A stretch of 64,000 nucleotides of DNA, taken from contig CAVWLJ010000010.1 in assembly GCA_963755755.1 (NCBI GenBank), positions 682,001 to 746,000 on the forward strand. The letters are read 5' to 3'. The translations under genes and the position numbers were made by a program. Of this stretch, positions 34,800 through 44,113 are shown one piece after another (the stretch's first letter is position 1; every line of letters starts with the position of its first letter). The notes below the pieces were generated by a model. It did no database searches. It was not told the origin of the DNA and saw only the letters and a list, made by a program, of their open reading frames with translations. This stretch comes from DATKNA01 sp963755755 (lineage in GTDB: Bacteria > Actinomycetota > Actinomycetes > Actinomycetales > Kineosporiaceae).

Positions 34800-35647
34800 C
34801 GACGACGGTCTGGATCGACGGGGAGATCAGCGACGCGGAGAATGCGCGGGTCCACGCCGTCGACCACGGGATCACGGTCGGCGACGGCGTCTTCGAGACC
34901 TGCAAGGTCGTGAACGGGGTTCCGTTCGCGCTGACCCGGCACCTGGCCCGGCTCGCGCGGTCCGCGGCCACGCTGGGTCTGGCGACGCCGGACGACGCCG
35001 AGCTCCGCGCCGCCGTCGACGCGGCGCTGGCCGCGCACGCGAGGACCGACGGCCCGCTGGCCTTCGGGCGGCTCCGCATCACGCTGACCGGAGGCCCCGG
35101 GCCGCTCGGCTCCGACCGCGCCTCCGGCGTCCGGACCCTGGTCGTCGCCGTGGCGCCCGGTACGCCGTGGCCAGGGCGGATCGCCGTCGCGACCGTGCCC
35201 TGGACCCGCAACGAGCGCTCGGCGATCGCCGGAGCGAAGACGACCTCGTACGCGGAGAACGTCGTCGCCCTCGAGCACGCTCATCGCGCCGGCGCCCACG
35301 AGGCGATCTTCGCCAACACGCGCGGCGAGCTCTGCGAGGGGACCGGCTCGAACATCTTCGTCGCGGTCGACGGCGCGCTGGTCACCCCGCCGCTCACGTC
35401 CGGCTGCCTCGCCGGGATCACCCGCGAGCTGTTCCTGGAGTGGGCCGCCAAGGAGGGGCTGCCGGTCGAGGAGCGTGCCCTGCCGCTCGACATCCTGCAG
35501 ACAGCGGAAGACGTCGTCCTGACCAGCTCGACCCGCGACGTCCAGCGGGTCGCGGTCGCCGACGGCCGCGAGCTGCGGGGCGGAGAGATGGGAGCGGCGG
35601 CCGCCGAGCTGTTCGCCCGGCGAGCCGCCGAAGGGGTGGATCCGTAG
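34796..35647 (+). CDS. pabC: Aminodeoxychorismate lyase / class IV aminotransferase
   Basis: 283 residues with the fold-type IV PLP domain: HAVDHGITVGDGVFETCKVV, GAKTTSYAENVVALEHAH (catalytic Lys in AGAKTTSY), EAIFANTRGELCEGTGSNIF and LTSGCLAGITREL. Together with PabB it would release p-aminobenzoate for folate. A branched-chain or D-amino-acid aminotransferase is the alternative within the class, but the fused operon favours PabC. It ends three bases before the convergent ssgB-like gene. Confidence 0.85.
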   Translation: MTTTVWIDGEISDAENARVHAVDHGITVGDGVFETCKVVNGVPFALTRHLARLARSAATLGLATPDDAELRAAVDAALAAHARTDGPLAFGRLRITLTGGPGPLGSDRASGVRTLVVAVAPGTPWPGRIAVATVPWTRNERSAIAGAKTTSYAENVVALEHAHRAGAHEAIFANTRGELCEGTGSNIFVAVDGALVTPPLTSGCLAGITRELFLEWAAKEGLPVEERALPLDILQTAEDVVLTSSTRDVQRVAVADGRELRGGEMGAAAAELFARRAAEGVDP

Positions 35648-35650
35648 AAC

Positions 35651-36061
35651 TCAGGCCAGGAGGCGCGCCAGCGCGGCGTCCAGGTCGAGGTGCTCGCTCT
35701 CGTCGCCCTCGCGCACCACGGCCGTGGTGCGGTCGAGGAACGCTCGAACGTCCTGAGCGCCGGCCTCGAGGACGGCCTGGCCGTCCGGAGAGGTCAGCGA
35801 GATCATGAGAAGTTCGCGGCCGGTGCCCCAGGACGGCCACACATGGACGTCGCCCTCGCCGACGGGCGAGGTCAAGCCGCTGCGCAGGAGGTCCCGCGCG
35901 AACACCCACTCGACCTCCATGCCGTCGCCGGAGAAGACGGCGCGGACGGCGTAAGGGTCGGTGGCGCAGTAGCGGAGGCTGACGGGCAGGGGGACCGCGT
36001 CCGCGTCCGCGACGACCAGCCGAAGCTGGACGGACGCCTCGACGTCCACATGCGGGTGCAT
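35651..36061 (-). CDS. SsgA-family sporulation/cell-division regulator (SsgB-like)
   Basis: 136 residues: VEASVQLRLVVADADAVPLP, VSLRYCATDPYAVRAVFSGD, WVFARDLLRSGLTSPVGEGD and VWPSWGTGRELLMISLTSPD. This is the SALP family, found only in morphologically complex actinobacteria. In Streptomyces, SsgB places FtsZ at sporulation septa. This is the main cue for a sporulating or filament-forming host. AGGGAGC precedes the ATG. Confidence 0.92.
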   Translation of the reverse strand: MHPHVDVEASVQLRLVVADADAVPLPVSLRYCATDPYAVRAVFSGDGMEVEWVFARDLLRSGLTSPVGEGDVHVWPSWGTGRELLMISLTSPDGQAVLEAGAQDVRAFLDRTTAVVREGDESEHLDLDAALARLLA

Positions 36062-36154
36062 GGTGCTCCCTCGCTCGATCGGCGGCCACCCTGATGGCCC
36101 TTGACGCCATCATTCCCACGAGTTCCCGCGCCGAAACCCTCTCTGAGCTGCCCG

Positions 36155-36160
36155 TATCCT
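36155..36160 (+). promoter_or_regulatory. -10 box of a leaderless promoter
   Basis: TATCCT six bases before the GTG at 36167. Confidence 0.5.
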
Positions 36161-36166
36161 GATCAC

Positions 36167-36589
36167 GTGGTCGAGGTCGGGCGCCGCTCTCCAGTGGATC
36201 GCGTCCGCGTCGTGCGGGAACGTATCCGGTCCCGCCGGGCCACCAGGATCGTTTACCGATTTGTCGTGGGCCTTCTGGGTGTCGCACTCACCGTCGGGGG
36301 TCTGCTCCTCGTTCCGCTGCCCGGGCCGGGCTGGCTGATCGTCTTCGCCGGGCTGGCCCTGCTCGCCACCGAGTTCCAGCCGGCCCGCCGCGTGCTCGAG
36401 TTCGGCCGCCGCCGGCTCGCCGCCTGGACGGCCTGGCTCGGCCGCCAGGGACTCGTCGTCCGTGCCGCGGTGGTGCTCGGGACGGTGGCCTGCGTCGCCG
36501 GAGCGCTGTACATCGTGGCGCTCGTCGTCGGCGTCCCGGGCTGGGTGCCCCACGAGTTCGTGGCCTGGGTGCCGGGGCTGCAGCCCTGA
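36167..36589 (+). CDS. TIGR02611-family membrane protein
   Basis: 140 residues with two or three membrane helices. The signature LLLVPLPGPGWLIVFAGLAL (PGPGW) is followed by LATEFQPARRVLEFGRRRLA, the TIGR02611 pattern of actinobacteria. Function unknown. An upstream extension of the frame is excluded because the leaderless -10 box lies there. It reads toward the tRNA-Val(CAC) gene. Confidence 0.82.
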   Translation: MVEVGRRSPVDRVRVVRERIRSRRATRIVYRFVVGLLGVALTVGGLLLVPLPGPGWLIVFAGLALLATEFQPARRVLEFGRRRLAAWTAWLGRQGLVVRAAVVLGTVACVAGALYIVALVVGVPGWVPHEFVAWVPGLQP

Positions 36590-36648
36590 CACGAGGCCGG
36601 GGATTGGTCGCCGGGCCTGCGCGTTCGCTAGCATCGGGGACGCCGAGC

Positions 36649-36723
36649 GGGCGATTAGCTCAGCGGGAGAGCGCTTCGTTCACACCGAAGAGGTCACTGG
36701 TTCGATCCCAGTATCGCCCACCA
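36649..36723 (+). tRNA. tRNA-Val(CAC)
   Basis: Plus-strand cloverleaf: acceptor GGGCGAT/ATCGCCC, anticodon loop TTCACAC between CTTCG and CGAAG (anticodon CAC), T-arm CTGGTTCGATCCCAG, encoded CCA at 36721-36723. It is close in sequence to tRNA-Val(GAC) but carries no integrated element. Confidence 0.95.
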
Positions 36724-36838
36724 TGATCACGTTCAGAGGCCGGTCCCCTCAGGGGCCGGCCTCGGCTCGTCCTCGCCGTGGCTGACGCTGGGCTGAGAGA
36801 CTTCCCCACCTTCGTCCCTCGTCTGCGACGATCGGGAC

Positions 36839-39800
36839 GTGGAGGTGCGCTGGCTGGGTCCGCTCGAGGTCCGGGACGGGACGGACGGGACCGACGGGGC
36901 GACGAAGCGGCGCGCACCGTCGCGATACCCGGGCAGCGCCTCCGGGTGTTGCTCGGCCGGCTCGCACTGCACCCTGGCATCTGGGTCTCCGCCGACGCCC
37001 TCATCGAGGCGGTGTGGGCGGAAGATCCGCCGGCCGATCCCACGAACAGCCTCCAGTCCCTGGTCTCGCGGTTGCGCCGGGCGCTCGGCCGCACGGACGT
37101 GGTCGAGCAGTCCCCGGCCGGCTACCGGCTCGATCTGCGCCCGGACGACGTCGACGGCGCCCGGTTCGCCCGCCTCGTGGCGGATGCCTCACGTCTGGTG
37201 GACGCCGGCCGCGACGCCGAGGCCGGCGACATGGTCGACGAGGCGCTGGCGCTGTGGCGGGGCGACCCGCTGCCGGACGACGCCTCGCCGCAGGCGGACG
37301 CCGTCCGCGCCTCCTTCGAGGACCTGAGGCTGCAGACGCTCCGCGACCGGGCGCGGCTCGCCGTGCGCGCCGGGCGCGCGGCGGACGTCGTCCCCGAGCT
37401 CGAGGAGCTCGTGTCGGCCCACCCGCTGCGCGAGGACCTCGTCATCCCCCTCATGGACGCGCTCGTCGCGGCCGGCCGCCCCGCCGAGGCGCTCGCCGCG
37501 TTCGAACGCACGCGCACGACGCTGGCCGAGACCCTCGGCGCCGACCCGTCTCCCGCGCTGCGCGAGAAGCACGTCGAGGTCCTCCGGCTGGCCGACCGGC
37601 CGGCGGCTCCACCGACGAACCTGCGCGCCGCCCTGACGAGCTTCGTCGGGCGGGACGACGACCTGCACGCCGTGCGCGGCCGGCTGGCCGGGGCCCGGTT
37701 GGTGACCGTGGTCGGGGCGGGTGGCTCCGGCAAGACCCGGCTGGCCCAGGAGGCCGCCGGGCTCGTCGTGCGCGACCAGCTGGCCGGGGGTGAGTCGCTC
37801 GCGCCCGACGGGATCTGGCTGGTGGAGCTGGCGCCCGTCACCGAGCCGACCGGCGTGCCGCAGGCCGTCCTCGACGCCCTCGGCGTCCGGGATGTCGCCC
37901 TGCCCGAGCCGCTGGGGGAGCGCCGGCACCGCCAGGGCCGCGAGCGGCTGATGGAGCTGCTGGCGACGGCCCGGATGCTGCTCGTCGTGGACAACTGCGA
38001 ACATCTCGTGGCCGCCGTCGCGGACCTCGTGGAGGAGCTCCTCGGGCGCTGCCCGGGGGTGCGGGTGCTGGCGACGAGCCGCGAGCCGCTCGGCATCGAC
38101 GGCGAGGTGCTGCAGCCGTTGGGACCGCTGCCGGTGCCGGCGGAGGGTGCGGACCTGGCGGAGGCGGCCGTCAGCCCCGCCCTGAGGCTGCTCGCCGACC
38201 GCGCGCGAGCCGTGGATCCGGACGTCGACCTCGACGAGGCCGCGGTGGAGATCGTCCGCCGGCTCGACGGGTTGCCGCTGGCGATCGAGCTCGCGGCCGC
38301 GCGGCTGCGCGTGCTGTCGACGGCGGAGGTCGCAGCGCGGCTCGGCGGACCGGTTCCGCCTGCTCACGGGCGGCCGCCGTACGGCGACGCCCCGGCACCG
38401 GACGCTGCGCGCGGTCGTCGAGTGGAGCTGGGACCTGCTCTCGGACGTCGAGCGCGAGGTGGCCGAGCACGTCAGTGTCTTCGCGGCGGGCGCGGACCCG
38501 GAGGCCGTCGCGGCGGTCTCCCCGTCCTGGCGCGACGGTGACGGGGACGCCGGGCGTAGCGGGCTCGACGTCGTCGACGTCCTGCAGGCGCTCGTGGACA
38601 AGTCCCTGCTCAGCGCGGACCGGACGCCGCAGGGCACCCGGTTCCGGATGCTCGAGACCCTGCGCGAGTACGGCTCCGAACGGCTTGCCGAGCAGGGGCT
38701 GCTGCTTCCGGCCCGGGCTGCTCACGCCGCCTACTTCTCCCGGCTGGTCGCGGACGCCGACGCCCTGCTGCGTGGTCCCCGGCAGCTCGACGCCCTGCGG
38801 CTGATCGACGCCGAGCACGACGACGTCCTGGCGGCGCTGCGCTACCTCGGCGACAGCGGGGACGCCTCCGGTGCCCTCCAGCTGGGCCTGAACCTGAGCT
38901 GGTACTGGATGATCCGGGAGAACGGCCAGGAGGCCCGCCGTTGGCTGGAGTTCGCGCTCGACGTCCCCGGCGCGGGCGCCTGCCCCCAGGCTCCCTTCGC
39001 CCGGGGAGCTCTCCGGGCGCTGTCCCTGAGCACCAACGAGGGCGCGGCCGAGCAGTTGCGGCTCGAGCTGAGGGGTATCGCGCAGGAGATCCAGGTCGCG
39101 CCGCTCGACCACCCGATGGGCGCGATCCTCCCGCCGCTGCTGCTGATGTTCGCCGAGGAGCGTGAGGCGTCCGCCGCGGCCCTGCGGCCGGCGTTCGCCC
39201 ACCCCGACCCGTGGGTCCGTGCCGCGGCCCGGATGATGCGGGTCGCCATCGCGGAGAACGACGGCGACATCGACGCGGCCCGCAGGGACGTCGACGTCTC
39301 CGTGGCGGAGTGGGAGGCGATCGGCGATCCGTGGGGGCTGGCGTCGGCGCTGAGCACCCGCGGGCAGGTGCGCGTGATGGACGCCGACCTGCGCGGCGCT
39401 GTCGACGACTTCGAGCGCGCGCTGCACCACATCTCCACACTGGGCAGCACGAGCGACCACGTGATGATCGCCATGCGGCTGGTGGATCTCCAGCTGCGCA
39501 TCGGTCGGCCGGACGAGGCGCGCCGGCGGGCGGAGGCCCTCTCCGCCGTGCGCGCCTACGGGGTGGGGGAGACCCTGCGAGTCGTGATGGCGACGATCAT
39601 CGCCGGGTCCATCGCGATGTACGAGGGGGACGACGCCGCGATCCGCCGGGCGTACGACGACATGCTGGTGGTGCTCTCCACCATCGCCGAGCCCACGCTG
39701 TTCGAGGCGCACGCCGGGGCCGTCGGCCAAGCGGCCGCGGTGCTCCTCGCCGTCCGGCTCGGACTGGTCGACCAGGCCCGCGAGCACCTGCGCTCCGCCT

Positions 39801-40108
39801 ACACCCAGGCGGTCCAGACGCGGGATCGCCCGATCATGGCCATGACCGCCGTCGCGACCGCGTCCTGGCTGCGGGCGGTGCGGCGCGACGCGGACGCCGC
39901 CCGGATGCTCGGGATCGCCACCCGGCTGCGCGGTGCGGAGGACGCGACGAGCCCGCTGATCGCCCCCCTGACCGCGGAGCTGAAGGCGGACCTGGGGCCG
40001 GAGTTCGACCGCCGGTACGCCGAGGGGCTCGCTCTGGACCCCGACACTGCCTCGGCCGAGGTGGAGCTCGCCCGCCAGGACAGCGCTCCGGCCGGCGCCC
40101 TCGGGTGA
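36839..40108 (+). CDS. BTAD/SARP-type ATPase regulator, frameshifted twice
   Basis: About 1090 residues. The order is an OmpR-like winged helix (VLLGRLALHPGIWVSADALI), BTAD helices (VDEALALWRGDPLP and ALVAAGRPAEALAAFERTRT), a STAND ATPase (VTVVGAGGSGKTRLAQEAAG, MLLVVDNCEHLVAAV, RVLATSREPLGI), and a long TPR-like C-terminus. This is the AfsR-type architecture. The frame shifts near 36900 and back near 38345, so the sum keeps the frame. These regulators often steer secondary metabolism, but no cluster lies here. The GTG at 36839 starts VEVRWLGPLEVRDG, the typical first strand. Confidence 0.85.
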
Positions 40109-40139
40109 GGGCACCGGCCGGGAACGCGTCCGGCAGGTG

Positions 40140-40988
40140 TCAGGCGCGCCGGCGGTACGCCCGGACGGCGAGCGGGAAGAACACGACGAGCAGCCCGAAC
40201 ATCCAGAGCAGGGTCCACCAGAGGTGCGGGACCACCGGGCCGCCGATCATCAAGGCGCGGACCGTGCTGACGAGCTGGCTGATCGGGTTGACCTTCACGA
40301 ACGCCTGCAGCCAGCCGGGCATGGTGTCCGTGGGCACGAAGGTGTTGCTGCCGAAGCTGAGCGGCAGGATGAGCAGGAACATGATCCCCTGCACCGCACC
40401 CGACGTACGGGCGATCATGCCGACGAACACCGAGACCCATCCGAAGCACAGCGCGAAACCCATGGCCAGCGCCAGTGCGGCCACGACGCCGAGCGGACCC
40501 TGTGTCGCGCGGAAGCCCATCAGCGTCCCGACGGTCATCGTCACCGTGAAGAGGATGAGGTAGCGGACGATGTCGGCGCCGACCGCGCCGACCAGAGGTG
40601 ATGAGCGCGCGATCGGCAACGAGCGGAACCGGTCGAACACGCCCTTCTCGATGTCCGCGTTGAGGTTCTGGCCGAGCGACACGCTCGCCATCGCGATCGT
40701 CTGGCCGAGCAGGCCGGGGAGCAGGAACTGCAGGTAGTCCTGCTGGGAGCCGCCCGCGATCGCGCCGCCGAACACGTAGGTGAACAGCGCCAGGAAGACG
40801 ACCGGCTGCAGCGTGACGTCGATCAGCGCCTCCGGCGTCCGCCACATCTTGATCAGGCTGCGCCGGGCGAGCGCGACCGCCTGCCGCCAGGTCGGCGCCC
40901 GCCGGCCGTCGGTGCGCCCCAGCGGAAGGGTGGGCCCCGGGGCGACCGGCCCCGTCGATGTCGGTGCGGTGGTGGTGGGGGTGGTCAT
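40140..40988 (-). CDS. ABC-2 exporter permease (DrrB-like)
   Basis: 282 residues with six membrane helices. The N-terminal loop carries LARRSLIKMWRTPEALIDVT, and later ALFTYVFGGAIAGG, YLQFLLPGLLGQTIAMAS and FDRFRSLPIARSSPLVGAVG, the DrrB/ABC-2 signature. It is translated with the ATPase gene (ATGA overlap at 40985-40988). The substrate is unknown; drug or lipid export is likely. Confidence 0.9.
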   Translation of the reverse strand: MTTPTTTAPTSTGPVAPGPTLPLGRTDGRRAPTWRQAVALARRSLIKMWRTPEALIDVTLQPVVFLALFTYVFGGAIAGGSQQDYLQFLLPGLLGQTIAMASVSLGQNLNADIEKGVFDRFRSLPIARSSPLVGAVGADIVRYLILFTVTMTVGTLMGFRATQGPLGVVAALALAMGFALCFGWVSVFVGMIARTSGAVQGIMFLLILPLSFGSNTFVPTDTMPGWLQAFVKVNPISQLVSTVRALMIGGPVVPHLWWTLLWMFGLLVVFFPLAVRAYRRRA

Positions 40989-41942
40989 GCCGCCTCCTCG
41001 GTGGTCTCGTCGGTGGGCCGGCCGGTGAGGGTCAGGAAGACCTCGTCGAGGCTCGGCAGGTGCAGGGAGAGCTCGTTGACGGTGATGCCCGTCCGCGCGG
41101 AGCCGCAGGGCGAGGTCGGGCAGCAGCGCGTCGTCGTCCACCCGGCAGGTGAGCTGGCCGCGGTCGCCGGTCTCCGGCGTCGTCCCGGTGATCTCGCCGA
41201 GCACGGTGCGGGCGTCGTCCAGCCGGCCGAGGTCGGCGGGCCGCACAGTCAGCCGCTGGCCGCCGACCTGGCGCTTCAGCCCGTCCGGGGTGTCGTGGGC
41301 GATCACGCGGCCGCGGTCGATGACGCTGATCTCGTCGGCCAGCGCGTCGGCCTCCTCCAGGTACTGGGTGGTGAGCAGCACGGTCGCGCCCTCGGCGACC
41401 ACCCGGCGGACCACGCCCCACATCTCGTCGCGTTTGGCCGGATCGAGCCCCGTGGTCGGCTCGTCGAGGAAGATCACGGACGGTCGGCCGACCAGGCTCG
41501 CGGCGAGGTCCAGCCGGCGGCGCATGCCGCCCGAGTAGGTCTTGGCGGTGCGGCCGGCTGCTTCGGTGAGGTCGAACCACTCGAGCAGCTCGGCGGCGCG
41601 CGCTCGCGCCTCGCGGGTGCGCAGGCCCAGGAGCTGACCGATGAGCAGCAGGTTCTGGGTGCCCGTCAGGTCCTCGTCCACCGAGGCGTACTGGCCGGTC
41701 AGCCCGACCAGCGCGCGGACGTCGGCTGCCTCGCGCACCACGTCGAGGCCGGCGACCCGGGCGGACCCCGCGTCCGGCTGCAGCAGGGTGGCGAGGATGC
41801 GGACGGCGGTCGTCTTGCCGGCCCCGTTCGGGCCGAGGACGCCGAGCACGGTGCCCTCGCGTGCGGCGAGGTCCACCCCGGCCAGCGCCTGCGTCGAGCC
41901 GAACCTCTTGGTGAGGCCCTCGGCCTCGATCGCGTACGTCAC
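40985..41942 (-). CDS. ABC exporter ATP-binding protein (DrrA-like), frameshifted near the end
   Basis: About 318 residues. Walker A GPNGAGKTTAVRIL, signature TYSGGMRRRLDLAASLVGRP, Walker B VIFLDEPTTGLDP, and a DrrA-type C-terminal domain (ITVNELSLHLPSLDEVFLTL). One extra base near 41086 shifts the last 40 residues; correcting it brings the stop exactly to the ATGA overlap with the permease. GGGAG precedes the GTG start. The next gene upstream is the TetR repressor, in the same direction. Confidence 0.9.
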
Positions 41943-42032
41943 AACGTTCTCCCTTCGTCGTCCTCGACGATGAGGGATCGCGCTGACAGCCGGCGCACAC
42001 GGCGCTGGCACGCCGCCGTTACGCCGCTGACG

Positions 42033-42602
42033 TCAGGGCGAGGGCGCGTCGCCGCTGTCGTAGAGCTCGACGAACCGGCGGTAGGCGGCGTCGACCTCGG
42101 CGAGCGGGGCGCCGGCGACGAGGTCGAGGAGCAGGCCGCGGGAGACCGCGACGCCGAGCCTGATCTCGGCCGGGTCCGCCGGAACGCCGAGCCGGTCCGC
42201 GACGGTCGCGGCGTCGGTCAGCCAGGCTGCGGTCAGGCTCTCGCGCAGCCCCTCGGTGCCCGGCGTCCCCTGCGCGACGAGGCCGAAGACCTCGAAGAAC
42301 AGCCGGACGAACGGGAGCAGCTCGGGCCGGGTGAGCTGCTGCCAGAGTCCGAGCATGACCTCGCGCGGGTCGCCGGCCCGCTCCGAGATGTCCGCCAGCA
42401 CCGCCCGCTGCTGCGCCTCGATCGTGGCGACGATCGCGGCGATCAGGCCCTCGCGGGAGCCGAAATGGTAGATCAGCATCCGGTGACTGGTCCCGACCCC
42501 CTGGGCGATCTCCCGGAGGCTGCGACCGGCGATCCCGTCGGCGGCGGCGAACGCCACCACCCGGGCCAGCAACTGGTCGCGCGCGGAGGCTTCCGTCGTC
42601 AT
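42033..42602 (-). CDS. TetR-family regulator
   Basis: 189 residues. The N-terminal HTH reads GIAGRSLREIAQGVGTSHRM, LIYHFGSREGLIAAI. The ligand domain is unlike named repressors. It lies upstream of the DrrAB-type exporter genes in the same direction, and divergent from an SRPBCC gene, with a palindrome between the two starts. It probably represses itself, the exporter and the SRPBCC gene. Confidence 0.9.
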   Translation of the reverse strand: MTTEASARDQLLARVVAFAAADGIAGRSLREIAQGVGTSHRMLIYHFGSREGLIAAIVATIEAQQRAVLADISERAGDPREVMLGLWQQLTRPELLPFVRLFFEVFGLVAQGTPGTEGLRESLTAAWLTDAATVADRLGVPADPAEIRLGVAVSRGLLLDLVAGAPLAEVDAAYRRFVELYDSGDAPSP

Positions 42603-42619
42603 GTACCAAACGGTACAGT
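42602..42619. promoter_or_regulatory. TetR operator over two divergent leaderless promoters
   Basis: TGTACC-AAAC-GGTACA (42602-42617) is a perfect 6-bp dyad. It covers the -10 box TACCGT of the TetR gene (minus strand, seven bases before its ATG) and abuts the box TACAGT (42614-42619), six bases before the ATG at 42626. One bound repressor could block both. Confidence 0.65.
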
Positions 42620-42625
42620 GTCGTC

Positions 42626-43075
42626 ATGGAATGGACGAACGAGCAGACGATCGACGCGCCGCCGGACGTGGTCTGGCAGCTGACCACCGACGTCACCGCG
42701 TGGCCGAGTTACATGCCCACGGTGACCTCACTGGAGCGGCTCGAGGACGGCCCGCTCCGGCTCGGGGCCGGTGCACGGATCAAGCAGCCGGGGCAGCGCG
42801 AGGCGGTCTGGCTGGTGACCCGGTTCGAGCCGGGCCACGAGTTCAGCTGGCGGTCCGAGCGGCGCGGCATGACTGTCGTCGGCACCCACCGGGTCGAGCC
42901 CGAGGGCGCCGGCAGCCGGAACGGCCTGACCATCGAGATGACGGGTCCGCTCGCACCGGTGCTGGGCCTGCTCATGGGCCCGCTCATGCGGCGGGTGCTG
43001 CGCACCGAGAACGCCTGCTTCGCGGCGCGTGCGGAGGGCCGCCCGGCGAGCACCCCGGAGTCGAGCCCGGCCTGA
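42626..43075 (+). CDS. SRPBCC-family protein
   Basis: 149 residues: EWTNEQTIDAPPDVVWQLTT, AWPSYMPTVTSLERLEDG, FEPGHEFSWRSERRGMTVVG and LGLLMGPLMRRVLRTENACF. It is a START-like ligand-binding fold. Its place opposite a TetR gene suggests it binds or processes the same ligand. No catalytic residues are known. Confidence 0.8.
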   Translation: MEWTNEQTIDAPPDVVWQLTTDVTAWPSYMPTVTSLERLEDGPLRLGAGARIKQPGQREAVWLVTRFEPGHEFSWRSERRGMTVVGTHRVEPEGAGSRNGLTIEMTGPLAPVLGLLMGPLMRRVLRTENACFAARAEGRPASTPESSPA

Positions 43076-43097
43076 GGGGTCGCCTTGTGGTTCCGCC

Positions 43098-43103
43098 TAC
43101 CGT
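43098..43103 (+). promoter_or_regulatory. -10 box of the MOSC gene
   Basis: TACCGT six bases before the ATG at 43110. Confidence 0.5.
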
Positions 43104-43109
43104 GGGGTC

Positions 43110-43722
43110 ATGAGCAGTGCACCGCTCGGCCGCGTGGAAGCCGTCCAGGCCTTCCCCGTCAAGTCCCTGCAGTCCCGCCCCGTTCGCCTGATCGAGCTCG
43201 ACGAGGCCGGCGTCGTCGGCGACCGCCGATGGGCCGTCGTCACGGACGACGGCGTGCTGACCGCGGACGCGGCGCCGCGGCTGCGCGAAGCTGGTCGCCG
43301 TGCCCGGCCCGGACGGCGCCCCCGTGGTCACCGTGCCCGCCGGCGGCGCCGCCGCCGGCGTCTCCGCCTCGGACGCCGAGGAGGCGCTCGCCGCCGTGCT
43401 GGGCCGGCAGGCCCGCCTCGAACCGGTCGCCGCCGGGTCGGCGCTCGACGCCCCGGTGCACCTCGTCTCCCGGCAGGCCCTGGACGCCGCCGCCCGGGGC
43501 GAGCACGACGCCGCCGACTGCGCGTGCAGTCTCGAGGAGCCGCGGGCGAACCTGGTGCTCGACCTGCCCGGCCTGCGCGAGGAGGAGCTCGTCGGGCGCC
43601 GCCTCGCGGTGGGCACGGCCGTTCTCCGCGTCGTCCGCCGGCCGAACCACTGCCTGGGCGTGTACGCCGACGTCGAGCGACCGGGGCGCATCGCGACCGG
43701 GGACGAGGTCCGCGATGCCTGA
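43110..43722 (+). CDS. MOSC-domain protein, frameshifted
   Basis: About 203 residues when one extra base near 43289 is removed. MOSC N-terminal strand RVEAVQAFPVKSLQSRPVRL, then ELDEAGVVGDRRWAVV, and the C-terminal core DCACSLEEPRANLVLDLPG, VLRVVRRPNHCLGVYADVER. MOSC domains bind the molybdenum cofactor sulfur. The conserved cysteine expected at the active site is probably the one in NHCLGVY. The stop overlaps the next start by eight bases. Confidence 0.8.
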
Positions 43723-44037
43723 GTGGATCTACTTCATCCACCCGCCCCGCGAGGACTTCGCCGCCACCATGACCGATGCGGAGAAGCAGGTCTGGGGCGA
43801 GCACGCGCAACGGCTCCAGCGGTTGCTCGACGAGGGCGTCCTCGTCCTCGCGGGTCCCACGCTCGGCCGGGTGAACACCGGCGTCGCCGTCATCGAGGCG
43901 CCCGACGAGGAGACGGCGCGGCGGATCATGACGGAGGACCCGACGATCGCCAGCGGCATGGCGCGCGGGGAGCTGCGGCCGTTCCGCGCCTCCTTCCTCC
44001 GCGGGCGGAACGCGCCGCGGCGAATAACGGCCGGAAA
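43715..44037 (+). CDS. YCII-family protein
   Basis: About 105 residues: EWIYFIHPPREDFAATMTDA, VWGEHAQRLQRLLDEGVLVL, AGPTLGRVNTGVAVIEAPDE and MTEDPTIASGMARGELRPFR. This is the ferredoxin-like YCII fold with its conserved His/Asp pair. In the given sequence the frame has no stop and continues into thrS; a single base error would put a TAA at 44035, the end given here. It follows the MOSC gene closely. Confidence 0.7.
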
Positions 44038-44113
44038 CGGTGGGGGAGCGCTCGGTAGCATCGCGGGTACGCCCGTGAGCGACGGGCGGTCACATCAAAC
44101 CGAGGAGCCTCCC

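Noticed and set aside
33803..35647. Apparent pabB-pabC fusion protein
   Set aside because: The first part is a shadow frame of pabB; the real pabB ends at 34799 with an ATGA overlap into pabC.
44040..44113. T-box leader of thrS
   Set aside because: No T-box core sequence, and the gap is too short.
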